Part shown: positions 51,517 through 59,861 of the stretch, in pieces | How the letters are laid out: every line of letters begins with the position of its first letter | Numbering within the stretch: the stretch's first letter is position 1 | Source of the DNA: Kitasatospora arboriphila | GTDB lineage: Bacteria > Actinomycetota > Actinomycetes > Mycobacteriales > Mycobacteriaceae | Reading direction: 5' to 3' | Assembly: GCF_000717275.1 (NCBI RefSeq) | Contig: NZ_JNYV01000002.1 | Coordinates: forward strand, 682,001-746,000 | DNA: 64,000 nucleotides | Made by a program: the position numbers and the translations under genes | The notes under the pieces: model-generated | What the model was told of the DNA's origin: nothing | What the model saw: only the letters and a program-made list of their open reading frames with translations | Databases searched by the model: none

Positions 51517-53307
51517 TCAACTGTCGTCGGACGGCCTGACCTGCGCCAGCTTCTGCTTGGCGGTGTTCTTCACCACCTGCCACGCGTCCTCGTCGCCCTT
51601 GAGTAGTGCGCTGCCTAGTGACTTCGCCTGCTCGAGCGTTGCGTGCGGCGGTATGGGCGGGACATTCGGGTCGCATCGGACGTCGAGCAGTGCCGGCCGG
51701 TCGGCCGCGAGGGCGGCGTCCCAGGCAGGTCCGATCTCCTCGGTGGTATCGACATTGATGCCGAGAAGCCCGATGCCGCGGGCGAACTCGGCATAGTTCA
51801 TGTCGGGCAGTGACTGCGACTCGACGAACTTGGGGGTCCCCTCCATCGCGCGTTGTTCCCAGGTGACCTGATTGAGGTCGTTGTTGTGCAGCACCACCAC
51901 GATCAGCCGCGGATCGGCCCACTGCTTCCAGTACCGGGCGATGGTGAGCATTTCGGCGAGGCCGTTCATCTGCATCGCGCCATCGCCCTCGAATGCGATT
52001 CCGGGCCGGTCGGGGTGGGCCCATTTCGCCCCGATGACGTACGGCACCGCCGGGCCCATCGTTGCCAGTGTCCCCGACAGTGAGCCGCGCACCGAGCCGC
52101 GGAACTTGAGATGGCGCGCATACCAATTGGCGGCGCTTCCCGAGTCGGCGGCGATGATCGCGTTGTCCGGCATCCGCTCTGACAGCTCGTGGAACATCCT
52201 GATGGGATTGGTCGGTTCGGCGTCGGTGGTGGCCTGACTCTCGGCCATCGTCCACCACTGGTCGACATTCGACTCGATGGTTTCCCGCCAGCTGCGGTCT
52301 TCTTTGCGATGCAGCAGCGGAATGAGTTGTCGCAGCGTGGTCTTCGCGTCGCCGACGATGTTCAGTTCGTAGGGGTAGCGCATGCCGATCCACTTTCCGG
52401 ATCGGTCGATCTGAACGGCCCTGGCCTGGTCGAGTTCGGGCAGGAACTGGCTGTACGGAAAGTTCGACCCCACCGTCAGCAGCGTGTCGCAGTCGTTCAT
52501 CATCTGGTAGCTGGCTGTGGTGCCCAGCAGTCCGACCGATCCGGTGACCCACGGAAGATCATCCGGCAGAACATCTTTCCCGAGCAGTGCCTTTGCGCAC
52601 CCCGCACCCAGGAGATCGGCCACCTCGGTGAGTTCCTCGACGCAGCCGCGCGCTCCCTGGCCGATCAGGATGGCAACACGCTCGCCGGCATTGAGGAGGT
52701 CGGCAGCCTGCTGCACCGCGGCCGGATCTGCGGCGGGCGCGCCGGGTGAGAGGCCCAGGCTCGACGGCACGTGCTTGAACTCGTGCCCCGGCGGCGTGTG
52801 TTCGAGTTCGAAAACATCCGACGGGAAGATCAGCGCCGTGGGTGCCTGCTCGGACAGGGCGATCCGGATCGCGCGGTCGATCAGATTGGGTATCTGCTCG
52901 GGCACGGTGCACATCTGGACGTACTCACTGCAGACATCCTTGAACAGCGAGAGCATGTCGATCTCCTGCTGGTACGACCCGCCCATGGCGCTGCGTTCGG
53001 TCTGCCCGACCAGAGCCAATACCGGGACGTGATCGAGCTTCGCGTCGTAAAGACCGTTGAGCAGGTGGATACCGCCCGGACCGCTTGTGGCGGCGCACAC
53101 CCCGATCTGTCCGGAGAATTTCGCATACCCGACCGCTTGAAAGGCCGACATCTCCTCGTGGCGGGACTGGACGAACTGGGGAGAATTGTCGGCGCGACCC
53201 CAGGCGGCCAGCAACCCGTTGATGCCGTCGCCCGGATAGCCGAAGACCTGTCCGATGTTCCACTGCCGTAGACGTTCAAGGACGACATCGCCGACCGTTG
53301 CTGACAT
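51517..53307 (-). CDS. Thiamine-diphosphate enzyme, pyruvate oxidase/dehydrogenase (PoxB) type
   Basis: This 596-residue enzyme has the three ThDP domains: N-terminal pyrimidine-binding part with the catalytic Glu in QSRHEEMSAFQAVGYAK, central Rossmann-like domain (GERVAILIGQGARG), and C-terminal ThDP-Mg site FEGDGAMQMNGLAEML ... LHNNDLNQ. It most resembles PoxB-like pyruvate:quinone oxidoreductases, though other 2-oxoacids are possible. The ATG at 53307 has GGGAGAG upstream. A SigF-like promoter with one mismatch lies upstream. Confidence 0.87.
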   Translation of the reverse strand: MSATVGDVVLERLRQWNIGQVFGYPGDGINGLLAAWGRADNSPQFVQSRHEEMSAFQAVGYAKFSGQIGVCAATSGPGGIHLLNGLYDAKLDHVPVLALVGQTERSAMGGSYQQEIDMLSLFKDVCSEYVQMCTVPEQIPNLIDRAIRIALSEQAPTALIFPSDVFELEHTPPGHEFKHVPSSLGLSPGAPAADPAAVQQAADLLNAGERVAILIGQGARGCVEELTEVADLLGAGCAKALLGKDVLPDDLPWVTGSVGLLGTTASYQMMNDCDTLLTVGSNFPYSQFLPELDQARAVQIDRSGKWIGMRYPYELNIVGDAKTTLRQLIPLLHRKEDRSWRETIESNVDQWWTMAESQATTDAEPTNPIRMFHELSERMPDNAIIAADSGSAANWYARHLKFRGSVRGSLSGTLATMGPAVPYVIGAKWAHPDRPGIAFEGDGAMQMNGLAEMLTIARYWKQWADPRLIVVVLHNNDLNQVTWEQRAMEGTPKFVESQSLPDMNYAEFARGIGLLGINVDTTEEIGPAWDAALAADRPALLDVRCDPNVPPIPPHATLEQAKSLGSALLKGDEDAWQVVKNTAKQKLAQVRPSDDS

Positions 53308-53350
53308 GGCTCTCCCTGTGGTGCGTGAATCACTCTCCGTGCCGGCCGCA

Positions 53351-53375
53351 TACCCGCCCGGCAGCTCGCTCACAC
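53351..53375 (-). promoter_or_regulatory. Weak SigF-type promoter candidate for the ThDP enzyme
   Basis: Minus strand: GTGT (53375-53372), 16 bases, GGGTA (53355-53351). One mismatch in the -35. Confidence 0.4.
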
Positions 53376-53421
53376 CCCGTGTGCAGAGGTCGCGTCACCT
53401 TTGGGCCGTTACCCTGAGCGC

Positions 53422-54180
53422 ATGGAACCGGTATTCCGGGCGCTCGAGATCACCGCCAAGACCCTGGTCAAGGTGCAGGGCCTGAAGCTGACGTTTCTTG
53501 GTCTCGACAAGTTGCCTGCCGCCGGCGGAGTGGTTCTCGCGATCAACCACACGGCCTATGTGGACTTTCTGCCCGCAGCATTGGGCGTCCATCGCCGGGG
53601 TCGCCGCGTGCGTTTCATGATCAAGGCGGAGATGCAACAGATCGCGATCATGCGGTTCCTCATCAAACACACCAGGACGGTGCCGGTGGACCGGTCCGCA
53701 GGGGCGCAGGCATACGAACTCGCGGTGCAGGCCTTGCGTGATGGTGAGGTGGTGGGTGTGTATCCGGAGGCGACCATCAGCAGGAGTTTCGAGATCAAGA
53801 CCTTCAAGTCGGGGGTCGCCCGGATGGCGATGGATGCTGAGGTGCCGATCGTACCGGTCATCGTCTGGGGTGCTCAGCGGATCGCCACCAAGGGTGGACC
53901 GAGGAATCTGGGTCGTAGCCACACGCCGGTCATCGTGCAGTTCGGTGATCCGATCTGGCCGCGTGGCGAGGATGCGGTGGAGGCCCGCCGACTGGCCGAC
54001 CGTCTGCGGTCGACCATGCAGAACATGCTCACGGACGTCCAGGAACGCTACGGCGAACACCCCGCGGGTGCGTATTGGGTGCCGGCCCGGCTCGGCGGCG
54101 GCGCGCCCACGATGGCCGAGGCGGACGCCCTGGACGCAGCCGATTCGGCCGCCCGACGCGACAAGCGGCAAAATGGATGA
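53422..54180 (+). CDS. 1-acyl-glycerol-phosphate acyltransferase (PlsC family), second copy
   Basis: This 252-residue paralogue of 39225-39977 has NHTAYVDFLPAAL (block I), PVDRSAGAQAYELAV and YPEATISRS (block III), and the same C-terminal YWVPARLGGGAPT. By neighbourhood (HAD phosphatase next) this is the copy syntenic with mycobacterial Rv3814c-Rv3816c. TACCCT sits 6 nt before the ATG, so a leaderless start is possible, as for the other copy. Confidence 0.88.
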   Translation: MEPVFRALEITAKTLVKVQGLKLTFLGLDKLPAAGGVVLAINHTAYVDFLPAALGVHRRGRRVRFMIKAEMQQIAIMRFLIKHTRTVPVDRSAGAQAYELAVQALRDGEVVGVYPEATISRSFEIKTFKSGVARMAMDAEVPIVPVIVWGAQRIATKGGPRNLGRSHTPVIVQFGDPIWPRGEDAVEARRLADRLRSTMQNMLTDVQERYGEHPAGAYWVPARLGGGAPTMAEADALDAADSAARRDKRQNG

Positions 54181-55027
54181 AATGCCCCAATTGGATGAAA
54201 CGCCGTCAGAGTTCGCCGGGCCTCCCACGCTGATCGCCAGCGACGTCGATGGAACCCTCATCGACAATCAGAACACCGTTCCCGAGCTCGTGCGAACGAT
54301 GATCACCAAGGCGACGGCGGCGGGTGCGACGTTTGTGATCGCGACCGGCCGTCCGCCGCGGTGGATAGCCGAGATCACCGACCAACTCGAGGTCGAGCCA
54401 CTTGCCGTGTGCGCAAACGGGGCGATCGTCTACGACGTCGCCACCGACCAGGTGCTGCATTCGGCGACGCTCGGAGCGTCAGTTCTCGAGCAGCTGGCCG
54501 CGCTTGCCTACGAGCAGATCCCGGGATGCGGTCTGGCGGTGGAGCGGGTGGGCAAGAGTGCACACGATGCGGCGACGCCCCCGTTTGTCGCGACCGCGGG
54601 CTATCAGCACGCGTGGCTCAATCCGGACCACATCGAGATGAGTGAAGCCGACGTCCTGTCGGAGAACGCGGTGAAGATGTTGGTCCGGCGCCCCGAACTC
54701 AGCAGCGACGAGATGGCTCGGCGTCTGGAGGCGGTGGTGGGCGACCTCGCCGACGTCACGTTCTCCACCGACAACGGGCTCATCGAACTCTCGGCACCCG
54801 GCGTCAGCAAGGCCAGCGGATTGCGGACGCTGGCCGAGCTGAAGGACCTACCGACCGGTGCATCGATCGCGTTCGGAGACATGCCCAACGATGTCGAGAT
54901 GTTGCGTTGGGTCACCCGGGGTTTTGCGATGGCCGGCGGCCATCCTGCCGCCATCGCCGCGGCAGATGAGATCGCGCCCGACAACAACTCCGGCGGGGTG
55001 GGCCAGGTGCTGGCCCGGTGGTTCTAG
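54173..55027 (+). CDS. HAD-superfamily (Cof-type) phosphatase
   Basis: This 284-residue Cof-type HAD hydrolase has motif I SDVDGTLIDN, motif II in IATGRPPRWIAEI and motif IV in FGDMPNDVEML, with an inserted type-II cap. It overlaps the acyltransferase by 8 nt (or starts at 54182, beyond its stop). Syntenic with Rv3813c by recollection. It likely dephosphorylates a sugar phosphate or flavin-type metabolite. Confidence 0.87.
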   Translation: MDEMPQLDETPSEFAGPPTLIASDVDGTLIDNQNTVPELVRTMITKATAAGATFVIATGRPPRWIAEITDQLEVEPLAVCANGAIVYDVATDQVLHSATLGASVLEQLAALAYEQIPGCGLAVERVGKSAHDAATPPFVATAGYQHAWLNPDHIEMSEADVLSENAVKMLVRRPELSSDEMARRLEAVVGDLADVTFSTDNGLIELSAPGVSKASGLRTLAELKDLPTGASIAFGDMPNDVEMLRWVTRGFAMAGGHPAAIAAADEIAPDNNSGGVGQVLARWF

Positions 55028-55106
55028 CGACACCGACCCCGCGCGGCCCCGGGCGCCGCGCACCGGTGTGAACCGTTGCGCGACAGCCAGAATCGTGCGT
55101 CGGGTG

Positions 55107-57257
55107 TCAGCCTGCCGGCGGTGCGGTCGGCACCGCGGCCGCCTCGCGCTGGGCGTCGTAGGTGTCGTTGAACGTGTCGATGTAGGTACGCAACACCCGC
55201 ACGATGCCGGTGACCAGGTTCCACACCAACGTCCCGCCCTGGAAACTCTGCGTGACGCCGTCGGGTCCTGTTGTCTCCGATGACGTGGGCAGACCCAGCG
55301 GGCTGTTCTCGAAGCCCATGAGGGCCCATGCTTTTGCGATGGCGCCCTTGATGATCTGCGCACCGGTGGACTCGGACCAGTAAATCTTGCCGTTCTCGAA
55401 GTCCACGAACTTGGCACTGCCATTCGGTGTGGTCTGCTCGGTGGTCACGGCATTGCCGAGTTCACCGGTGGGACCGCCAGTGGCCATCCACTGCTGGGCG
55501 ATGGCGCCGGTGTCGGTGGTGGACAGCACCTGAGGATTCTCGGTGCCCGACACTGGGCTTTCCACCGGCGCCGGGTCCGCCGGGGCGGGAGCAGCCGGGG
55601 GTGTCACCACGGCGGCACCCGACGCGGCGATCTCGCGGATCTGCGGGAGTGCCTCGTAGGCGAGGTTGCCCGGGCATTCGGTGGAGTAGAAGTCGCGGTG
55701 CCCGCTGATGATCGGCAGCGTCGCCGTCTCACCGGCCGCGAACAAGGCCCCGTCGAAGCCCTGCGACACCACCGAGCCCGTGCCGCGGGGATCCAGGCCC
55801 GCCAGCCGGAGACGCCAGCCCAGGAAAGATCCTGCAGCAGCGAGCATCTCGGGCGAGGGAGCCATCTCGTTGAGATTGCCCATCAGCGACAGGCCCATCG
55901 TGTCCTTGTTGAAGCCGCCGGTGTGGGTGCCCTGGACGTTCTTGTCCAGACCGCCTGCGGTGCCCTCGAAGATCTGACCGTACTTGTCGACCAGCACGTT
56001 GTAGCCGATGTCGCACCAGCCCAGGGTCTGCGCGTGGTAGGCGTAGATGCCGCGCACGATCTCGGCGGACTGCTCGCGGGTGTAGTCGTTCGTTCCCGCA
56101 GTGTGGTGCACGACAGTCTCTTTGAGGGTGTCGTCGTACGTCGGCTCCGAGCACCGGATGGATTCGTCGGCGCCCCACTGCGCCCGGGTGATGACCTGCG
56201 GAGTTGCCGACGGTGTCGCCACGGCGGGCGCCGCGGCCGGTGCGGCGGGATCAGCCGCCAAGGGCTGTGATCCCAGGACCGCGCCGGTGCCGGGTGTGAT
56301 CAATGCGGCACTGATGGTCGAGATCGCCTGCTGCAGCGCATTATGTCCGGGTGCACCGGTCGTGGTGAGCAGCGGTTCCTGCTTGGGCGTGAACGCCTGG
56401 GGCACCACCTCACCTGATGTGACGGTCGAGGTGGGGATGGAGGTGTCGGTGCGCTTGGGAACCGGGGGAGTGGTGAAGGTGGTGGTTGTCGTCGGCACCT
56501 CATCGGTGGGGCCGGTTGTGGTGGTCGGAGGTGTTCCACCCGGCGAACTCGTTGCAGACCCCTCGGTGGATCCGGTGCCGGTTCCAGGGGCGGCGACACC
56601 GTCGTCGGTGACCGCGATCTGCACCAGGTTGGTCTTGCCGACCCACACCGGTTCGGTGCCTTGCTTGTTCGGATCTTTGGCACTCACGCCGTCGACGCGG
56701 TCGGCCGAGACCCATGGGCCCCAACTGCCGTCGATCTGTTTGGCGCGCACGTAGGCGGTGGTGTTGGCGATGCCCTGCCAGGTCAGCCCGACCATGGAGA
56801 ACGGGTCTGATTGACCCACCTCCTTCACGATCGCGCCCTCGGGGACGTCGTCGCCGGTCGCCGGGGCCGGAGCACTGCTGGACGCATCTGTCGACGATGG
56901 TGACGAAGGCGATGTGGTGATCGTCCCCGGCGCGGTGGTCGAGGGGAGCAGATCGGTCGGCAGAAGGCCGGGTGGGATCTGCAGCGGAATGTCGGGCAGC
57001 TTTATGCCCGAGACATCGATCGGGGGCAAGGTCACCCCGGCGTCGGCGAGCCCGGACTTGACCAGGTTCAGCACGATCGTCGGAACCTCGTTGAGGTTGA
57101 TCTGGTTGATCGTCGTCGCGGTGACGGCGGGCGGCTCGGTCGGGTCGACGGCGAAATTCGGCGCGCTTCCCCCGACCAGGACTGCAACCGGGCTGGCCAC
57201 AACGACGGCGGCCACCGTCCCCAGGACGATCGACGGCTTCGGTCGGCGGTAGCGCAC
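55107..57257 (-). CDS. Secreted N-acetylmuramoyl-L-alanine amidase with LGFP repeats
   Basis: This 716-residue envelope protein begins with a signal anchor (about 8-32), a Pro/Ser/Thr-rich region, then an amidase-2/PGRP domain (about 400-580) with zinc ligands in VVHHTAG, HTGGFN and the GHRDFYSTECPG motif, and ends with LGFP-type repeats (about 590-700: GPTGELGNAVT, NSPLGLPTS) that anchor to the mycolyl-arabinogalactan. It cleaves the MurNAc-L-Ala bond. The GTG start at 57257 has AGGGAG upstream. Confidence 0.88.
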   Translation of the reverse strand: MRYRRPKPSIVLGTVAAVVVASPVAVLVGGSAPNFAVDPTEPPAVTATTINQINLNEVPTIVLNLVKSGLADAGVTLPPIDVSGIKLPDIPLQIPPGLLPTDLLPSTTAPGTITTSPSSPSSTDASSSAPAPATGDDVPEGAIVKEVGQSDPFSMVGLTWQGIANTTAYVRAKQIDGSWGPWVSADRVDGVSAKDPNKQGTEPVWVGKTNLVQIAVTDDGVAAPGTGTGSTEGSATSSPGGTPPTTTTGPTDEVPTTTTTFTTPPVPKRTDTSIPTSTVTSGEVVPQAFTPKQEPLLTTTGAPGHNALQQAISTISAALITPGTGAVLGSQPLAADPAAPAAAPAVATPSATPQVITRAQWGADESIRCSEPTYDDTLKETVVHHTAGTNDYTREQSAEIVRGIYAYHAQTLGWCDIGYNVLVDKYGQIFEGTAGGLDKNVQGTHTGGFNKDTMGLSLMGNLNEMAPSPEMLAAAGSFLGWRLRLAGLDPRGTGSVVSQGFDGALFAAGETATLPIISGHRDFYSTECPGNLAYEALPQIREIAASGAAVVTPPAAPAPADPAPVESPVSGTENPQVLSTTDTGAIAQQWMATGGPTGELGNAVTTEQTTPNGSAKFVDFENGKIYWSESTGAQIIKGAIAKAWALMGFENSPLGLPTSSETTGPDGVTQSFQGGTLVWNLVTGIVRVLRTYIDTFNDTYDAQREAAAVPTAPPAG

Positions 57258-57568
57258 GTGGTTCTCCCTTGATTGTCGTAACTGATCGACAGTCTTTTCA
57301 CCGGCGCCGCCACGCACGCCAAACTGGCGTCTCGTGGGCGACGTCGACTTCCCCATCGACTTGCCAGACGGCCAAATCGTGTCTTCTACGGACACCGAAG
57401 TCCACGACCACTGTCGGCGTGGCGTGAAACTCGTGATGCTGTTGTTACTCGATGTGACTTTTGTGGCCGCTGTTTCTTCACTACTGTCACAACAGTCCCA
57501 CTAGTCACATGCTCGCGGCTGTCGCGTGCGATGGACCGCGACCGTGGGCGAGTGACGAGAGGACATCT
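57258..57568. other. 311-bp divergent promoter region of two cell-wall genes
   Basis: Separates the amidase (minus) and SpoIID-domain (plus) genes. It contains the triple repeat at 57486-57509. No gene is visible in it. Confidence 0.6.
57486..57509 (+). promoter_or_regulatory. Triple 9-bp repeat GTCACA-type, possible MtrA site
   Basis: GTCACAaca-GTCCCActa-GTCACA: three half-sites spaced 9 bp. GTCACA direct repeats are the recalled MtrA recognition pattern, and MtrA controls cell-wall hydrolases in mycolata. It stands 60 nt before the SpoIID-domain gene. Confidence 0.5.
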
Positions 57569-59269
57569 ATGCCGCGCATTCCAGGGCTGTACACAACCCG
57601 CCCCATCGGGGGTCGTGATGTGTTCGGCACCGGTCTGCGGCGGACGGCTGCGGCCGGGATGTCGCTGTTGTTCGCCGCCGGCGTGACCATGTGGGCGGTG
57701 CCGCAGACGGTGAAATCGAACGTCGATCTCACCGTCGGTGGCGAGGTGACGCTGATCGGACACGGCAACGGCCACGGACGCGGGATGGGCCAGTGGGGTG
57801 CGTTCGGCTACGCCAAGCAAGGTTGGTCCTCGACTCAGATCTTGAGTCACTACTACGGCGGCACCACCGCGGGGAAGGTGGACAACGTCGACGTCTCGGT
57901 AATTCTCACAGGCGAGTCGTCGGTCAATGTCTTCGCGGATGCCGGCCTGAAGGTCGGTGAGGTGGCGGTGGCGCCCGGACAAGCAGTCAGTTTGTCGGGG
58001 TCCACCGCCACCATCACTGATGGATGCGGTGGCGGTGTGGTTCAGACGGTCGAGCTGCCTCGATCGCTGGTGTCGCCCATCACCGCGGGTCCAGGCCGTC
58101 CGGTGCCCGAGCTGCTGAAGATGTGTGGTTCGAACGAAACGTTCCGGGGCTCACTCGGATTCGACGGGGACCGGGTGATCAACGTCGTGCCGCTGGACGA
58201 CTACGTGAAGGGTGTCGTCCCCAAAGAGATCATCGTCAGCTGGGCGGACGAGGGCGGCGCCGAGGCGCTCAAGGCCCAGGCGGTGGCCGCCCGTACCTAT
58301 GCCCTTGCGTCCATGGACATCAGCAAGCCCATCGACGACACCCAGAACTCACAGGTCTACGGCGGTTTCGGTGCCGAAGACCCACGAACGAACGCCGCTG
58401 TCGACGCCACCGCCGGTGTGGTCCTCATGAAGGACGGGAAGCCTGCCTTCACCGAGTTCTCCTCCTCGACAGGTGGCGCCACCGACGGTCGGGACTTCCC
58501 GGCGGTGCTCGACGAAGGCGACACCATCTCGCCGTACCGCGACTGGACCGCCACGGTGAGCTCGGACAGCATCGCCTCCACCTTCGGTGTCGGGTCGCTC
58601 ACCGGTTTCGAGGTGATCGAGGCCTACGGAATGGGCGCGGAGAACGGCCGCGCAGCGACGGTTCGGATCAGCGGCACCGGCGGCACGGTCGACGTCCCGG
58701 CGCAGGAGGTGCGCACCAAGCTGCAGCTACGTTCCTCGTTCTTCTCAGTCCAGGGTCAGACCTCTCCGCCCGCGATCGTTGCTCCTCCCTCCGGCGTCGG
58801 TTCCACACCGACAGGTGGCGTGCCGGCCATACCGACGCCGGGCGGAACTCCGGCGCCCACCGGCGAACTGCCGGCAACGCCGGGTACCGCGACCGGAGCC
58901 GGCGATCTCGTCAGCGAACTGCTGGCACTCGCCGAAGCAGCCATCGGCGGCAAGTTCACCGAACTGGGCGGCAGCTCAGGTGTGCTCGGGGAAGCGCTGG
59001 GACCGGTTCTGCCGACCACATCGGGAACCGGGGCGGTTCAGCAGTTCCAGAACGGTTCGGTGTTCTTCGGTCCCGAGACCGGTGCACATGCGCTCGGCGG
59101 CCTGGCCCTGCTGAACTTTGCACTACAGGGCGGCGAGAGCGTGCTCGGGCTACCGCTCGAGGACTCGTTGAGCACCCTGCTCGGGCCGGTCACCCAGGTC
59201 TTCCAGAGCAAGTTCGCCGGTGGCATCCTCGAGGTCGATCCCGCCACCGGCCAGGCCTCACGCAAGTAG
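57569..59269 (+). CDS. SpoIID/LytB-domain cell-wall protein with LGFP-like end
   Basis: This 566-residue secreted protein has a signal anchor (about 20-45), a GHGNGHGRGMGQWGAFGYAKQ motif, the SpoIID/LytB core (FRGSLGFDGD, VPLDDYVKGVVPKEI, ALKAQAVAARTYAL, STGGAT) and a Pro/Thr-rich linker followed by an LGFP-like tail (LGEALGP, GLPLEDS). SpoIID proteins cleave denuded glycan strands. The ATG at 57569 has AGAGGA upstream. It is divergent from the amidase, with which it may cooperate. Confidence 0.86.
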   Translation: MPRIPGLYTTRPIGGRDVFGTGLRRTAAAGMSLLFAAGVTMWAVPQTVKSNVDLTVGGEVTLIGHGNGHGRGMGQWGAFGYAKQGWSSTQILSHYYGGTTAGKVDNVDVSVILTGESSVNVFADAGLKVGEVAVAPGQAVSLSGSTATITDGCGGGVVQTVELPRSLVSPITAGPGRPVPELLKMCGSNETFRGSLGFDGDRVINVVPLDDYVKGVVPKEIIVSWADEGGAEALKAQAVAARTYALASMDISKPIDDTQNSQVYGGFGAEDPRTNAAVDATAGVVLMKDGKPAFTEFSSSTGGATDGRDFPAVLDEGDTISPYRDWTATVSSDSIASTFGVGSLTGFEVIEAYGMGAENGRAATVRISGTGGTVDVPAQEVRTKLQLRSSFFSVQGQTSPPAIVAPPSGVGSTPTGGVPAIPTPGGTPAPTGELPATPGTATGAGDLVSELLALAEAAIGGKFTELGGSSGVLGEALGPVLPTTSGTGAVQQFQNGSVFFGPETGAHALGGLALLNFALQGGESVLGLPLEDSLSTLLGPVTQVFQSKFAGGILEVDPATGQASRK

Positions 59270-59290
59270 GTTCTCGCCCCGCGGTGCTGG

Positions 59291-59315
59291 GTTTCGCCGC
59301 CCGCGCAAACGGGCA
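59291..59315 (+). promoter_or_regulatory. Weak SigF-type promoter candidate for the DUF5709 gene
   Basis: GTTT (59291-59294), 16 bases, GGGCA (59311-59315). One mismatch in the -10; it lies 11 nt before the ATG. Confidence 0.35.
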
Positions 59316-59325
59316 TCCGGTGTCC

Positions 59326-59772
59326 ATGAGTATTGAAGACGGTCCTGGCGACACCCTGAGCCCAAGCGAGAGCCTTGACTCCGACGACCTCAAGAACCAT
59401 GGTGACGACGATGTCGTCGATCCCCCGGAGCACTGGGCGGAAGCAGACAAGTTCGGCACCACGCACAGTGAGGAACGCGAAGGTGAGTCCCTTGACGAGC
59501 GCATCGCCGAAGAGGTCCCGGACGTGCAGCCCGAGGAACAGCCTGAGGTACCGGTCGCCGTCGCGCCCGACGACGAACTGACCGAGAAGTTGGTCGACGA
59601 GGTGATCGACGATCAGGGACCCGACGACGATGTCCTCGCCGATGGCGTCCAAGAACTGGAGACCGACGACGCCCTCATCGTTCACGACGGCAGTTCGCGG
59701 GTGCAGAGCAGAGGTCAGCAGGGTGAATCGTTCCCCGACGACGGCGATTCTCTGTTCCAGGAAGTCGACTGA
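59326..59772 (+). CDS. DUF5709 acidic protein
   Basis: This 148-residue, strongly acidic protein is predicted to be disordered apart from a few helices. The pattern DTLSPSESLDSDDLKNHGDD and GESLDERIAEEVPDVQPEE is that of DUF5709 proteins, which are widespread in actinobacteria and of unknown function. A frame open far upstream is antiparallel to the preceding gene and is ignored. The strong terminator at 59797 follows. Confidence 0.78.
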   Translation: MSIEDGPGDTLSPSESLDSDDLKNHGDDDVVDPPEHWAEADKFGTTHSEEREGESLDERIAEEVPDVQPEEQPEVPVAVAPDDELTEKLVDEVIDDQGPDDDVLADGVQELETDDALIVHDGSSRVQSRGQQGESFPDDGDSLFQEVD

Positions 59773-59796
59773 CCACACCGTCTGCACCGACCACAC

Positions 59797-59829
59797 AGTC
59801 CGCCCGTCAGCAACGCTGACGGGCGGACT
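59797..59829. terminator. Strong bidirectional terminator
   Basis: A perfect 15-bp stem, AGTCCGCCCGTCAGC with GCTGACGGGCGGACT, around the loop AAC, between the convergent DUF5709 and Hsp70-domain genes. Confidence 0.85.
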
Positions 59830-59861
59830 GATTTGTGTGGAGGTGTCGAGCCGGATCCGAC

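Noticed and set aside
51464..52552. A 362-codon minus-strand frame inside the ThDP enzyme gene
   Set aside because: Arg/His-rich shadow of the real gene in another frame, typical of high-GC DNA.
58024..59325. Long plus-strand open frame leading into the DUF5709 gene
   Set aside because: It runs out of frame through the SpoIID-domain gene; the real DUF5709 start is at 59326.
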